DNA from: Allobosea lupini
GTDB taxonomy: Bacteria > Pseudomonadota > Alphaproteobacteria > Rhizobiales > Beijerinckiaceae
NCBI RefSeq assembly: GCF_900109525.1
Contig: NZ_FOAN01000005.1
Span: 454,758 to 518,757, forward strand
DNA length: 64,000 bases
Direction of reading: 5' to 3'
Shown in pieces: positions 35,784-43,966 of this stretch; position 1 is the stretch's first letter, and each line of letters starts with the position of its first letter. Both the position numbers and the translations under genes were made by a program. The notes beneath the pieces are model-generated. The model was not told where the DNA came from. It ran no database searches and saw only the letters and a list, made by a program, of their open reading frames with translations.

Positions 35784-36824
35784 TCAGACAGCGTCCCGGC
35801 CGCTCTTCACCCAGCTGTCGAAGGTCGCCTTGTTCTGGCTGATCCACTCATCGGCCATGCGGTTGACGTTGGCGCTGCTCGCGCCGTTCTTGTTGATGCT
35901 GAACTCCCAGCCCGACCAGGTCGGCAGCGGGAATTTCATTTGCTCGATCAGCACCTTGACGGCGGGGTTGGCGGCGATGAACTGCTTGTTGGCGACAGAC
36001 GCCCAGTTCCACGACGCCATCGCCATGCGGCAGGGGTCGGCGCCGCCGGCGCAGCCCTTGACGCCGGGGACGAGGGCCGAGCCGCGATTGGGCACGTTCG
36101 GCGGCAGCGCATCCTCGGGCGTCGGCAGCCAGACGACCTCCTCGCCCGGGATCAGCGCATTGTTCACCCAGGACGGGCTCCAGGCGTAGAAGAAGGCCGG
36201 CTCGCCGCGCTTCACCCGCGCCACCGCCTCGACCATCAGCGTCTCGTACTTGCCGCGCACCGAGCGCACCGTGTCCTTCAGGCCGAACTTGTCGAGCTGG
36301 AAATCGACGACGTCGCCGCAGCTCCAGCCGGGATCGCAATTGATCAGATCGGCGCGCCCGTCCTTGCCGAACAGCGCGGCGAGCTTGGGGTCCTTCATCT
36401 GGGCGAGGCTGGTGATGTTATGTGCCGTCGCCGTCTTCTTGTCGATCAGGTAGCCGTTGACGCCGCCGCCGACGATCATGCCGCCGCCGATCAGCTCGGC
36501 CTGCTTCTCGACGGCGCGGAAGGCCGGCTCGCGTTGGGGCATGTTGACGTCGGTCGCAAGATCGAGATCGCCCTGCGCCGCGGCCTGGAAGAACAGGGTG
36601 GTGTTCAGCGTCGAGATCTTCACGTCGTAGCCGAGTTCCTTCAGCGCCCGGCTGACGATCTGAGCAGTGACGTAGTTGGCACCGAGGCTGTCGCTCTGGG
36701 CGTAGCGCACGGTCTTGCCCTTGCCCGGCAGGGCCTGGGCCAAGGCCGCGCCTTGCAGGGTGGCGGCGGCGAGCGCGGCCGCGGCAAATGTCTTGACGAG
36801 GGTCTTGGCTGACAGGCTGATCAT
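35784..36824 (-). CDS. Quaternary-amine (glycine-betaine-type) ABC binding protein, ProX/OpuAC-like
   Basis: A 346-residue periplasmic protein: signal segment ending in ALAQALPGKGKT, then the OpuAC fold with the aromatic-cage-type Trp residues (DPGWSCGD, FFYAWSPSWVN, WSGWEFS) that bind betaines. It is the last gene of the operon proXWV order seen from the plus strand (ATPase and permease lie upstream on its strand). The substrate is a quaternary amine; the upstream enzymes point to trigonelline rather than glycine betaine, but this is inference. Confidence 0.88.
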   Translation of the reverse strand: MISLSAKTLVKTFAAAALAAATLQGAALAQALPGKGKTVRYAQSDSLGANYVTAQIVSRALKELGYDVKISTLNTTLFFQAAAQGDLDLATDVNMPQREPAFRAVEKQAELIGGGMIVGGGVNGYLIDKKTATAHNITSLAQMKDPKLAALFGKDGRADLINCDPGWSCGDVVDFQLDKFGLKDTVRSVRGKYETLMVEAVARVKRGEPAFFYAWSPSWVNNALIPGEEVVWLPTPEDALPPNVPNRGSALVPGVKGCAGGADPCRMAMASWNWASVANKQFIAANPAVKVLIEQMKFPLPTWSGWEFSINKNGASSANVNRMADEWISQNKATFDSWVKSGRDAV

Positions 36825-36907
36825 CGCTTTCTCCTCTTTGATTATCGCTTTTTGTCGTCCCCACCCGCTTTGTCCGGCGGGATGTCTTGCGCCGCTGGCT
36901 GCGGCGT

Positions 36908-37855
36908 CTATGCGCCTTGCCGGGTGGCCTCGCCCGGCGGCAGGGCGGCGATCTCCTCGCGCCGCCCGCCGCGCAGGAAGCGCATGGCGAGCTGGAACAG
37001 CGACGGGCGCTGGCCACTCTTGGCCTCGGCGAGCTTCTGGGTGATCCGGTCCAGCATCATCGCAAGCAGGACGATGGCGATGCCGCCGACTGCGGCGCGC
37101 CCGACATCGAGCCTCCCCAGCCCCTGAAGAACGACGAGGCCGAGCCCCTCGGCGCCGATCATCGCGACCACGACCGACATCACCATCGCGGTCAGCACCG
37201 TCTGGTTGAGGCCACCGAGGATGGTCGGGATCGCGAGCGGCAGCTGGATTTCCCAGAGCAGCTGGCGCCGGTCGGCACCGAAGGCGAGGCCGGCCTCGAC
37301 GATCTCGTGCTCGACCATGCGGATGCCGAGATTGGTGAAGCGGATCAGGGGCGGCGCGGCCGCCGTGACGACCGCGACCTCGCCCGGCACCGTGCCGACG
37401 CCGAACAGCATCACCACCGGCACGAGATAAACGAAGGTTGGCGTCGTCTGCATGATGTCGAGGATCGGGCGGACGACGTTCCAGACCCGGTCGCTGCGCG
37501 CGCAGAGAATGCCGATCGGAATCCCGATCACGGCGCAGAAGACGATCGCCGTCGCGATCAGCGACAGCGTCGTCATCGCCTCGGCCCAGACGCCGAGCAT
37601 GGCGATCACGACCAGTGACACGACGCTGAAGATCGCGACGCCCACGCCGGCGCTACGCCAGGCGATGAGGCCGATCAGCAGCAGCATCGCCGGGAACGGG
37701 ATGGCGTGCAGCACCCAGTCGTTGAAGCCGAGCAGGCTCTCGACCGGCCATTTGATCGCCTGGAAGAGCGGACGCAGGTTGAGCGCGAGCCAGCGCACCC
37801 CGTCCTGGATCCACTGGTCGACCGGAAAGATCGCGAGATCGTCGGCCTTGATCAT
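36908..37855 (-). CDS. Quaternary-amine ABC transporter permease, ProW/OpuAB-like
   Basis: A 315-residue permease with a periplasmic or cytoplasmic N-terminal stretch and six to seven helices. The conserved ProW block MVEHEIVEAGLAFGADRRQLLWEIQLPLAIPTI (EAA loop) and GLNQTVLTAMVMSVVVAMIG are evident. The ATG at 37855 overlaps the ATPase stop by 4 bp. The tail ends in a short basic stretch. It carries the substrate delivered by the ProX-like protein. Confidence 0.92.
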   Translation of the reverse strand: MIKADDLAIFPVDQWIQDGVRWLALNLRPLFQAIKWPVESLLGFNDWVLHAIPFPAMLLLIGLIAWRSAGVGVAIFSVVSLVVIAMLGVWAEAMTTLSLIATAIVFCAVIGIPIGILCARSDRVWNVVRPILDIMQTTPTFVYLVPVVMLFGVGTVPGEVAVVTAAAPPLIRFTNLGIRMVEHEIVEAGLAFGADRRQLLWEIQLPLAIPTILGGLNQTVLTAMVMSVVVAMIGAEGLGLVVLQGLGRLDVGRAAVGGIAIVLLAMMLDRITQKLAEAKSGQRPSLFQLAMRFLRGGRREEIAALPPGEATRQGA

Positions 37856-39021
37856 GGTTCGCGCTCCTGAACCGGCAGGTTGGCGATACGGGCGAGAATC
37901 TGCTCGGCGCCCAGCAGGCCGACGAGGCGGCCGGCCTCGTCGATCACGCCGACACTCCGGTCGGCGCGGTAGCAGCGCGCGACATCGATGAGCTTGGTTG
38001 CCTCCGGGACACAGATCGGAGCGGCCTGTTCGGCTGGCAGCGTCCCGGTTTCCTGCAGGCGGGCGATCTCGGCGCCGTCAAGCCCGGCGACGACCTGCTC
38101 CTCTTGGTCGAGCAGGAAGCCGCCTTCCGGTCCGCCGACGACGATGCCGGCCGACCCGCGCCAGAGCACCGCCGGCGCCTTCATCACCGAACGCGCATCG
38201 AACAGGCGCGCGCGGTCGACCTCGCGGGTGAAGGCCGCGACATAGTCGCTGCCCGGCTCGAGCACGATCGATTGCGGCGTGCCCTCGCGTACCAGCCGCC
38301 CCTCCGACATGATCGCGATGCGGGTGCCGAGCTTGAGCGCCTCCTGGAAATCATGGGTGATGAACAGGATGGTCTTGTTGAGCGTGCGCTGCAGGCGCAA
38401 CAGCTCGTCCTGCATCTCGGTGCGGATCAAGGGGTCGAGCGCGCTGAAGGCTTCGTCCATGATCAGGATGTCGGCATCGGTCGCGAGCGCCCGCGCCAGG
38501 CCGACGCGCTGGCGCATGCCGCCCGACAGCTCATGCGGCAGATGGTAGCCCCAGCGCCCGAGCCCGACGACCGACAGCACCTCCTCGGCGCGGCGGCGGC
38601 GCTCGGCCGGTGCGACGCCGCGCAGCTTCAGCCCGAACTCGACATTATCGATCACGCGCTTGTTCGGCAGCAGTGCGAAATGCTGGAACACCATCGAGAT
38701 GCGCGTGCGCCTGACCTCGCGCAGCGCCTTCTCGTCGAGCGGCACGAGATCCTGCCCATCGAGCAGGATGCGGCCGGCGCTGGGCTCGTTCAGGCGGTTG
38801 ATGCAGCGCGCGAGCGTGGATTTGCCGGAGCCCGACAGCCCCATCACCATATACATCGCGCCGGATGGCACCGCGAGCGAGACGTCATCCAGGCCGACGA
38901 CATGGCCGAGCGTCTCGAAGACGCTGTCCTTCGTGCCGCCCTTGCGCAGGACCTGCAGGGCAGGTCCGGGATCTTTGGCGAAAACCTTGTAGAGGTTCTC
39001 GATACGCAGCCTCTCGCTCAC
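37852..39021 (-). CDS. Quaternary-amine ABC transporter ATPase with CBS-type C-terminus, ProV/OpuAA-like
   Basis: The GTG at 39021 has AGGAGGGG 6-7 nt upstream. The 389 residues contain Walker A GLSGSGKST, signature LSGGMRQR, Walker B DILIMDEAFSALDP and the H-loop ITHDFQEA, followed by a C-terminal region (about 280-389) with one clear CBS-like half (RVDARCYRADRSVGVIDEAG), as in ProV/OpuAA. Such CBS domains sense ionic strength in osmoregulated systems. Here the link to a catabolic operon argues for nutrient uptake instead. It is coupled to the permease by a 4-bp overlap. Confidence 0.92.
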   Translation of the reverse strand: MSERLRIENLYKVFAKDPGPALQVLRKGGTKDSVFETLGHVVGLDDVSLAVPSGAMYMVMGLSGSGKSTLARCINRLNEPSAGRILLDGQDLVPLDEKALREVRRTRISMVFQHFALLPNKRVIDNVEFGLKLRGVAPAERRRRAEEVLSVVGLGRWGYHLPHELSGGMRQRVGLARALATDADILIMDEAFSALDPLIRTEMQDELLRLQRTLNKTILFITHDFQEALKLGTRIAIMSEGRLVREGTPQSIVLEPGSDYVAAFTREVDRARLFDARSVMKAPAVLWRGSAGIVVGGPEGGFLLDQEEQVVAGLDGAEIARLQETGTLPAEQAAPICVPEATKLIDVARCYRADRSVGVIDEAGRLVGLLGAEQILARIANLPVQEREP

Positions 39022-39083
39022 TGCACTCCCCTCCTGTGATCGTGCGGGGCGGCGATTGCGCCTGTCACCCGCGCATGCTGCGC

Positions 39084-39398
39084 TCAGCGCAGCGGCGAAA
39101 AATCCGTCGGCAGCAGAATGCGGTTCTCGGCCTGCTCGATGTTCTCGACCAGCTTGGGCAGGAAGGCCTGCCAGCGCGGATCGTCGGCGAGCTGCTGGCG
39201 CCGCACGCGACGGTCTTCGAGATCGGCATAGGCCCACATGTGAGTGACCTGGCTCAGCGCCCCGATCTCGGTGGTGAAGTAGCCGACGAGCTGCCCGAGA
39301 ATGGGCTGCTGGATGGCAAGGCCCTCCTCGCGCACGAGTTGGAGGTAGCGGTTCATCCGTCCGTTGCGGATGCGGTAAATGCGCTCCTCGACGATCAC
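39084..39398 (-). CDS. NIPSNAP-family protein
   Basis: A 104-residue alpha/beta ferredoxin-like protein with the NIPSNAP pattern (MIVEERIYRIRNGRMNRYL, a central GYFTTEIGALSQVTHMWAY, and a tail with RRQQLADDPRWQAFLP). These small dimeric proteins often sit beside aromatic or heterocycle-degrading enzymes; the reaction is unknown. Its ATG overlaps the hydrolase stop by 4 bp, so it belongs to the same operon. A role in the pathway, such as handling an unstable intermediate, is a guess. Confidence 0.85.
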   Translation of the reverse strand: MIVEERIYRIRNGRMNRYLQLVREEGLAIQQPILGQLVGYFTTEIGALSQVTHMWAYADLEDRRVRRQQLADDPRWQAFLPKLVENIEQAENRILLPTDFSPLR

Positions 39399-40234
39399 GC
39401 CATATCCTCCGTGAGAAACTCGTCCATCAGCGCCGCGACGCGGTCGGGCGCCTCGTTGAGTAGGGAATGGCGCAGCCCCGGCAGGATATGCAGGCGCGAG
39501 CCGGCGATGCGCTCATGCATGAAGCGTGACATGCGCGGGTTCGAGCCCTGGTCGTGCTCGCCGGTGGCGATCAGCGTCGGCAGGCGGATCTGGTCGATCA
39601 GCCCGCCGAAATCGGTTTCCGCCAGGACGCGATAGGCGGCGGCATAGCAATCCGGATCGTTCTCGGCGTTGCGCCGCCGCAGTTCCGCGATCAGCTCGGG
39701 ATTGCGTTCCTGGAATTCCTCGGTCAGCCAGCGCGACAGCGAGGCATCGTAATGCGAGCCGCGATCGCCGGCCTTGAGCGCCGCGAGCCTGGCGAGCACG
39801 CGCTCGCGCTCCTCCGGCGTCCGGCCGGATACGGTCGATAGAAGGACGAGCCGCCGCAGCCGCTCGGGATGGGTCAGGGCGAGGCGCTGTGCGATCAGCC
39901 CACCAAGCGAGAATCCAGCAAGGTCGAAGCTGGCGAAGCCGACGTGATCGGCGAGGCCGAGCACGTCCCCGGTGAAATCGTCGATCTCGTAGCGCCCCCT
40001 GACATGCTCCGAATGGCCATGGCCGCGCAGATCGAAGCTCAGCATCCGGAAGCGATCGGAGAGCCGCGCGATCACCCCGTCCCAGGCCTCCTGGTAGGAG
40101 CCGACGCCGTGGATCAGGACCAGGGGCCGCGGCCCCTGCCCGCTCAGCCGGTAGTTCAGCGCGACACCATCGCGCATGAAGGTCCCGGCGATATCCGGCT
40201 CGGTCACTGCGGCGAGACCAGCCATGCCCGTCAC
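39395..40234 (-). CDS. tgnD: Alpha/beta hydrolase, probable TgnD ((N-methylformamido)methylene-succinate hydrolase)
   Basis: A 279-residue alpha/beta hydrolase: oxyanion region LIHGVGSYQEAWDG, nucleophile Ser in the elbow GFSLGG, an acid near TGEHDQGSNP and the catalytic His in LRHSLLNEA. The set of neighbours (flavin reductase, luciferase-like oxygenase, aldehyde dehydrogenase, hydrolase) matches the Tgn pathway of Acinetobacter, where TgnD splits the ring-opened acid to succinate semialdehyde, methylamine and formate. It is overlapped by 4 bp at both ends. The family call is firm; the Tgn role is inferred. Confidence 0.75.
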   Translation of the reverse strand: MTGMAGLAAVTEPDIAGTFMRDGVALNYRLSGQGPRPLVLIHGVGSYQEAWDGVIARLSDRFRMLSFDLRGHGHSEHVRGRYEIDDFTGDVLGLADHVGFASFDLAGFSLGGLIAQRLALTHPERLRRLVLLSTVSGRTPEERERVLARLAALKAGDRGSHYDASLSRWLTEEFQERNPELIAELRRRNAENDPDCYAAAYRVLAETDFGGLIDQIRLPTLIATGEHDQGSNPRMSRFMHERIAGSRLHILPGLRHSLLNEAPDRVAALMDEFLTEDMA

Positions 40235-41316
40235 GCTCCAGCGGCGGCGAAGAGAGGCTTCGCCGCGTCGCGCCCGCGAGCCGCGAAATGCGGCATCACC
40301 TGGTCGATGAACAGCCTGAGCGTCTTCATCTGCAGCTCGAAGGGCAGATTATACGACAGGCCGAGGCAGAATTGGTCGACGCCGGCGGCCTCATAGACCT
40401 CGAGCTTCGGGATGACCTCGTCGGGCGTGCCGAAGACCAGGTTGTCGCGGATGGCGCGCGGGTCGTAATTGCCGCGATTGGCGACGGTCTCGAACGGCAC
40501 CGCCTGCGGAAAGCCGTTGGTCACCGTGCCGATGTTCTGCATCAGGTTCTCGAAATAGCGGCCGTAATCGACGCTGTAGCGGACGATCTGCTCCCAATCC
40601 TGCGAGCGCTCGTAGACGCAGGAGCGGCGCTGCATCATGAATTTCGGCCGCGGACGCTCGGGATGGTCGGCGCAGGCCTTGCGGAATTTCTCCGCCAGCA
40701 CGCCGATCTCGGCGACCGGGGCGGAGAGCGGCGTCGAGAGGATGCTGGCGCCGATGCCGACCGCCCAGTCGAAGGTGCCGGGATCGCGCGCCGCCACCCA
40801 GATGCGTGGATGGGGGTTCTGCAGCGGCTTCGGTACGGAGGTTGCGAGCGGGAACTGCCAGTACTGGCCGTCATGCGCATAGTCGCCGGCCCAGAGCTTC
40901 TGCACCGCCGGCACGAGTTCCTTCATATAGGCGACGCCTTCCTGCTGAGGCATGCCGCCGGCCATGCGGTCGAACTCGTACTGATAGGCACCGCGCGCGA
41001 TGCCGAATTCGAGGCGCCCGCCGGTCAGGTGATCGCAGAGCGCCGCCTCGCCGGCCAGCCGGATCGGCGACCAGTAGGGCGCCACCAGCGTCGCCGTGCC
41101 GAGCCTGATGCGATCTGTGTGCTGGGCGAGCCAGGTCAGCGTCTGGAAGGGATTGGGCGAGATCGTGCATTCGATCGTGTGGTGCTCTGCCGTCCACAGC
41201 GTCTCGAAGCCGCCCTCATCCGCCACGCGGGCGAGCGCCAGCATCTGCGACATGGCGTCCTGCATCGACGCCTCTGGCGAAAAGCGCTCCAGATTGATCG
41301 AGAGAGCGAACTTCAT
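40231..41316 (-). CDS. tgnB: LLM-class flavin-dependent monooxygenase, probable TgnB (trigonelline oxygenase)
   Basis: A 361-residue TIM-barrel protein of the bacterial luciferase-like monooxygenase family: LARVADEGGFETLWTAEHH, then LTGGRLEFGIARGAYQYEFDR, and IWVAARDPGTFDWAVG. Such enzymes use reduced FMN supplied by a partner reductase; the one three genes upstream is the obvious partner. Its resemblance to the oxygenase component of trigonelline monooxygenase, recalled not searched, together with the gene order reductase-dehydrogenase-oxygenase-hydrolase, supports TgnB. Other pyridinium or N-heterocycle substrates remain possible. Confidence 0.75.
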   Translation of the reverse strand: MKFALSINLERFSPEASMQDAMSQMLALARVADEGGFETLWTAEHHTIECTISPNPFQTLTWLAQHTDRIRLGTATLVAPYWSPIRLAGEAALCDHLTGGRLEFGIARGAYQYEFDRMAGGMPQQEGVAYMKELVPAVQKLWAGDYAHDGQYWQFPLATSVPKPLQNPHPRIWVAARDPGTFDWAVGIGASILSTPLSAPVAEIGVLAEKFRKACADHPERPRPKFMMQRRSCVYERSQDWEQIVRYSVDYGRYFENLMQNIGTVTNGFPQAVPFETVANRGNYDPRAIRDNLVFGTPDEVIPKLEVYEAAGVDQFCLGLSYNLPFELQMKTLRLFIDQVMPHFAARGRDAAKPLFAAAGA

Positions 41317-41348
41317 GGATGCCTCCGTGGAGCGAGCGGGACAGCGCG

Positions 41349-42860
41349 TCAGCGCAGCCGGATGACGAACGGGTCCTGCATGGCGCCCGAGTAGTCGATG
41401 ACGACGTTCTTCAGCCGCGAGAATTCGCGCATGACCTCGAAGCCGCCGCGGCGGCCGTAGCCGCTCTTCTTCGTGCCGCCATTGGCGGACATGAAGGCGG
41501 CCGAGCGGTAGGTGTTGATCCAGACCGTGCCGGCCTCGACATTGCGGGCGAAGCGCATGGCGCGGTCGATGTCGCGGGTCCAGATGCCGGAAGCGAGGCC
41601 GTATTCGGTGTCGTTGGCGAGCGCGATCATCTCGTCTTCGCTCGAGAAGGGCACGACCCCGACCACCGGCCCGAAGATCTCGTGGCGCATGAAGCTCATC
41701 TCATTGCGCGCATCGGCCAGCACCGTCGGCTCGTAGTACCAGCCGCGCGCCAGGGCCTCGTCCTGCGGCTTGCGCCCGCCGACCGCGACCTTGGCGCCCT
41801 CACGCACGCCGGAGCCGACGAAATGCTCGACCTTCTCGAGCTGTGCCGCCAGCGCCAGCGGCCCGATATCGGTGTCCTCGGCCATCGGATGACCGACCTT
41901 GACCCGCCGGGTGCGCTCGACCAGCGCCTCGACGAAGCGTTCGTAGACCGGTGCCTCGACGAAGCAGCGCGAGCCGGCGACGCAGGTCTGGCCCGCCGCG
42001 GCGAAGATGCCGGAGACGACGCCGTTGACGGCGCGCTCGATATCGACGTCGGAGAAGACGACGTGGGGCGACTTGCCGCCGAGCTCCATCTGGCAGGGCA
42101 CGAGGTTGTCCGCGGCATTGCCGGCGATCTTGCGGCCGGTGTCGGTCGAGCCGGTGAAGACGTATTTGGCGATGCCGGGATGGCGCGTCAGCGCATCGCC
42201 CGTGGTCGCGCCGTCGCCGGTGACGACGTTGACGACACCGGCGGGGATGCCGGCCTCGATGACGAGTTCCGCCAATGCCAGCGCCGACGCCGTCGCATGC
42301 TCGGAGGGCTTGACCACGATCGTGTTGCCGATGGCGAGGCACGGCGCCAGCGTGCCGGTCAGCATCATCAGCGGCGAGTTCCACGGGATGATCATGCCGA
42401 CCACGCCGATCGGCTCGCGCAGGTTGAAGTTGAGCGTATCGAGCTTGTTGACCGGGATCGTGTCGCCCTGGAGCTTGTCGGCCATGCCGGCGAAGTAGCC
42501 GTAGGAATCCGGGATCGCCCGCATTTGGGCGCGCATTTCCTTGATCAGCTTGCCGTTGTCGCGGCATTCGAGCTGCGCCAGCTCCTCGGCATGGGCGAGC
42601 ACCAGTTCGCCGAGCCGGCGCACCAGCTTGCCGCGATCGGTCTGCGTCAGCCGGCGCCAGGCCGGGTTCAGCAATGCCGCCTTCGCCGAGCGCACCGCCG
42701 CATCGACATCCCGGGCATCACCAAGCGCGAATTCATACCAGGGCTCGGCCGTGGTCGGGTCGTAGCTCGGCGCATAGACGCCGTCTTGCGGCGCGACGAA
42801 GGCGCCGTCGATGAAATGCCCGATGCGGGAGCCCTGAAGTGTCTGGACCGTCGTCTTCAT
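41349..42860 (-). CDS. tgnC: Aldehyde dehydrogenase, probable TgnC
   Basis: The ATG at 42860 overlaps the reductase stop as ATGA, giving 503 residues. It has the ALDH cofactor block MIIPWNSPLMMLTGTLAPCL, the general-base Glu in MELGGKSP and the catalytic Cys in AAGQTCVAGSR. It sits between the flavin reductase and the luciferase-like monooxygenase. In the Tgn pathway the dehydrogenase oxidises the semialdehyde (a hydroxybutyrolactone form) made by ring cleavage. Assignment is by context; the fold is certain. Confidence 0.78.
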   Translation of the reverse strand: MKTTVQTLQGSRIGHFIDGAFVAPQDGVYAPSYDPTTAEPWYEFALGDARDVDAAVRSAKAALLNPAWRRLTQTDRGKLVRRLGELVLAHAEELAQLECRDNGKLIKEMRAQMRAIPDSYGYFAGMADKLQGDTIPVNKLDTLNFNLREPIGVVGMIIPWNSPLMMLTGTLAPCLAIGNTIVVKPSEHATASALALAELVIEAGIPAGVVNVVTGDGATTGDALTRHPGIAKYVFTGSTDTGRKIAGNAADNLVPCQMELGGKSPHVVFSDVDIERAVNGVVSGIFAAAGQTCVAGSRCFVEAPVYERFVEALVERTRRVKVGHPMAEDTDIGPLALAAQLEKVEHFVGSGVREGAKVAVGGRKPQDEALARGWYYEPTVLADARNEMSFMRHEIFGPVVGVVPFSSEDEMIALANDTEYGLASGIWTRDIDRAMRFARNVEAGTVWINTYRSAAFMSANGGTKKSGYGRRGGFEVMREFSRLKNVVIDYSGAMQDPFVIRLR

Positions 42861-43858
42861 GCCGCGCCACCGCGCTCCCATTGTTGCGGGACCCCGTCCC
42901 AGGGCTGGGTGTCCTCGACCATCGCGAAGCGCCCGCCATCATGGGAATCGACGTAGATGCCGAAGCGCCGCCGGCTGCTTTCGCTGACATAGCGGCGCAG
43001 CATCGTGCGGGTTTCGCGGGTGAGGATCTGCTCGTAGGGCAGTTCGTCGAAGCCGAAGAAGCGCACCCCGTCCGGCAGCGCCAGGCCGGCGGCATCGCCC
43101 GCCAGCCGCGCCCGATAGACGAGATGACCGGGATCGCCGTCGGCGATGTCGAAGACCGAGTAGAGGAAGGTCGTCTCCGGCAGCAGCGGCAGCCCCTCGC
43201 CGCCGGGAACCGGGAGCCGGCCATCGACGATCCGACGCGCGGCATGGGGCAGCGCCCAGCCACCATCCTCGTTGCGGCAGAGCAGCAGCTTTCCGTCGCT
43301 CTCGACGAGGTAGTTGACGATCATGCTGCTGGAGGCGAGCCAGCCGGGCGGCAGCGGGTCCTTCACCGCCGCATAGCGCCCGCGGCAGAAGGCCAGCGGG
43401 GCGGATGGGCTCGTGCCGAAGGCCCTGACCCGGCCGATCAGGATGAGATGGTCGCCAGCCTCGACACGGTTGTGCACCGTGCAATCGAACCAGCTCATGC
43501 AATCGGCCAGCACAGGTGCGCCGGTATGGACGCTGTCATGCGGCGTGTCGGTGAACTTGTCCGTCGCTTTCGAGGCGAACAGAGCAGAGACAGGCTTCTG
43601 GCCTTCATGGAGCAGGTTGACGGCGAAACCCTGCCCTTCCGCGAAAGCCGGGTAGCTGGAGGCGCCCTTGCCGACGCAGACCAGCAGCAGCGGCGGGTCG
43701 AGCGAGACCGAGGTGAAGGAGTTCGCCGTCATCCCGCGCGGCCGGCCCTCGGCATCGCGGGTGGTGATCACGGTGACGCCGGTCGGGAAGGTGCCGAAGG
43801 CCCGGCGCAAGGCGACGGGATCGATCGAAACCGGCTCCTGGGGTGCTGTCGCCAGCAT
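42857..43858 (-). CDS. tgnA: Flavin reductase with Nudix-like C-terminal domain, probable TgnA
   Basis: 333 residues. Residues about 10-165 are a flavin-reductase-like (HpaC/PrmC) FMN-binding domain: FGTFPTGVTVITTRDAEG, then MTANSFTSVSLDPPLLLVCV and the GDHLILIGRV strand. Residues about 175-310 (MIVNYLVESDGKLLLCRNEDGG, YVSESS) look like a Nudix-fold domain, but the catalytic Nudix box G-x5-E-x7-REUXEE is not intact, so it is probably non-catalytic. The reductase should feed reduced flavin to the LLM oxygenase downstream. It is the first gene of the operon, 108 bp after the PucR gene. Confidence 0.78.
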   Translation of the reverse strand: MLATAPQEPVSIDPVALRRAFGTFPTGVTVITTRDAEGRPRGMTANSFTSVSLDPPLLLVCVGKGASSYPAFAEGQGFAVNLLHEGQKPVSALFASKATDKFTDTPHDSVHTGAPVLADCMSWFDCTVHNRVEAGDHLILIGRVRAFGTSPSAPLAFCRGRYAAVKDPLPPGWLASSSMIVNYLVESDGKLLLCRNEDGGWALPHAARRIVDGRLPVPGGEGLPLLPETTFLYSVFDIADGDPGHLVYRARLAGDAAGLALPDGVRFFGFDELPYEQILTRETRTMLRRYVSESSRRRFGIYVDSHDGGRFAMVEDTQPWDGVPQQWERGGAA

Positions 43859-43966
43859 GGCTGGTCCTCTCCGATGGCATGCGCCACGTCGGAGTCAGGC
43901 TATGAAGGTGGCCGCCAGCGCGCTTCCTATGAAAAGATGGAAGTGACTTGGAATCTTTCCGCGCTT

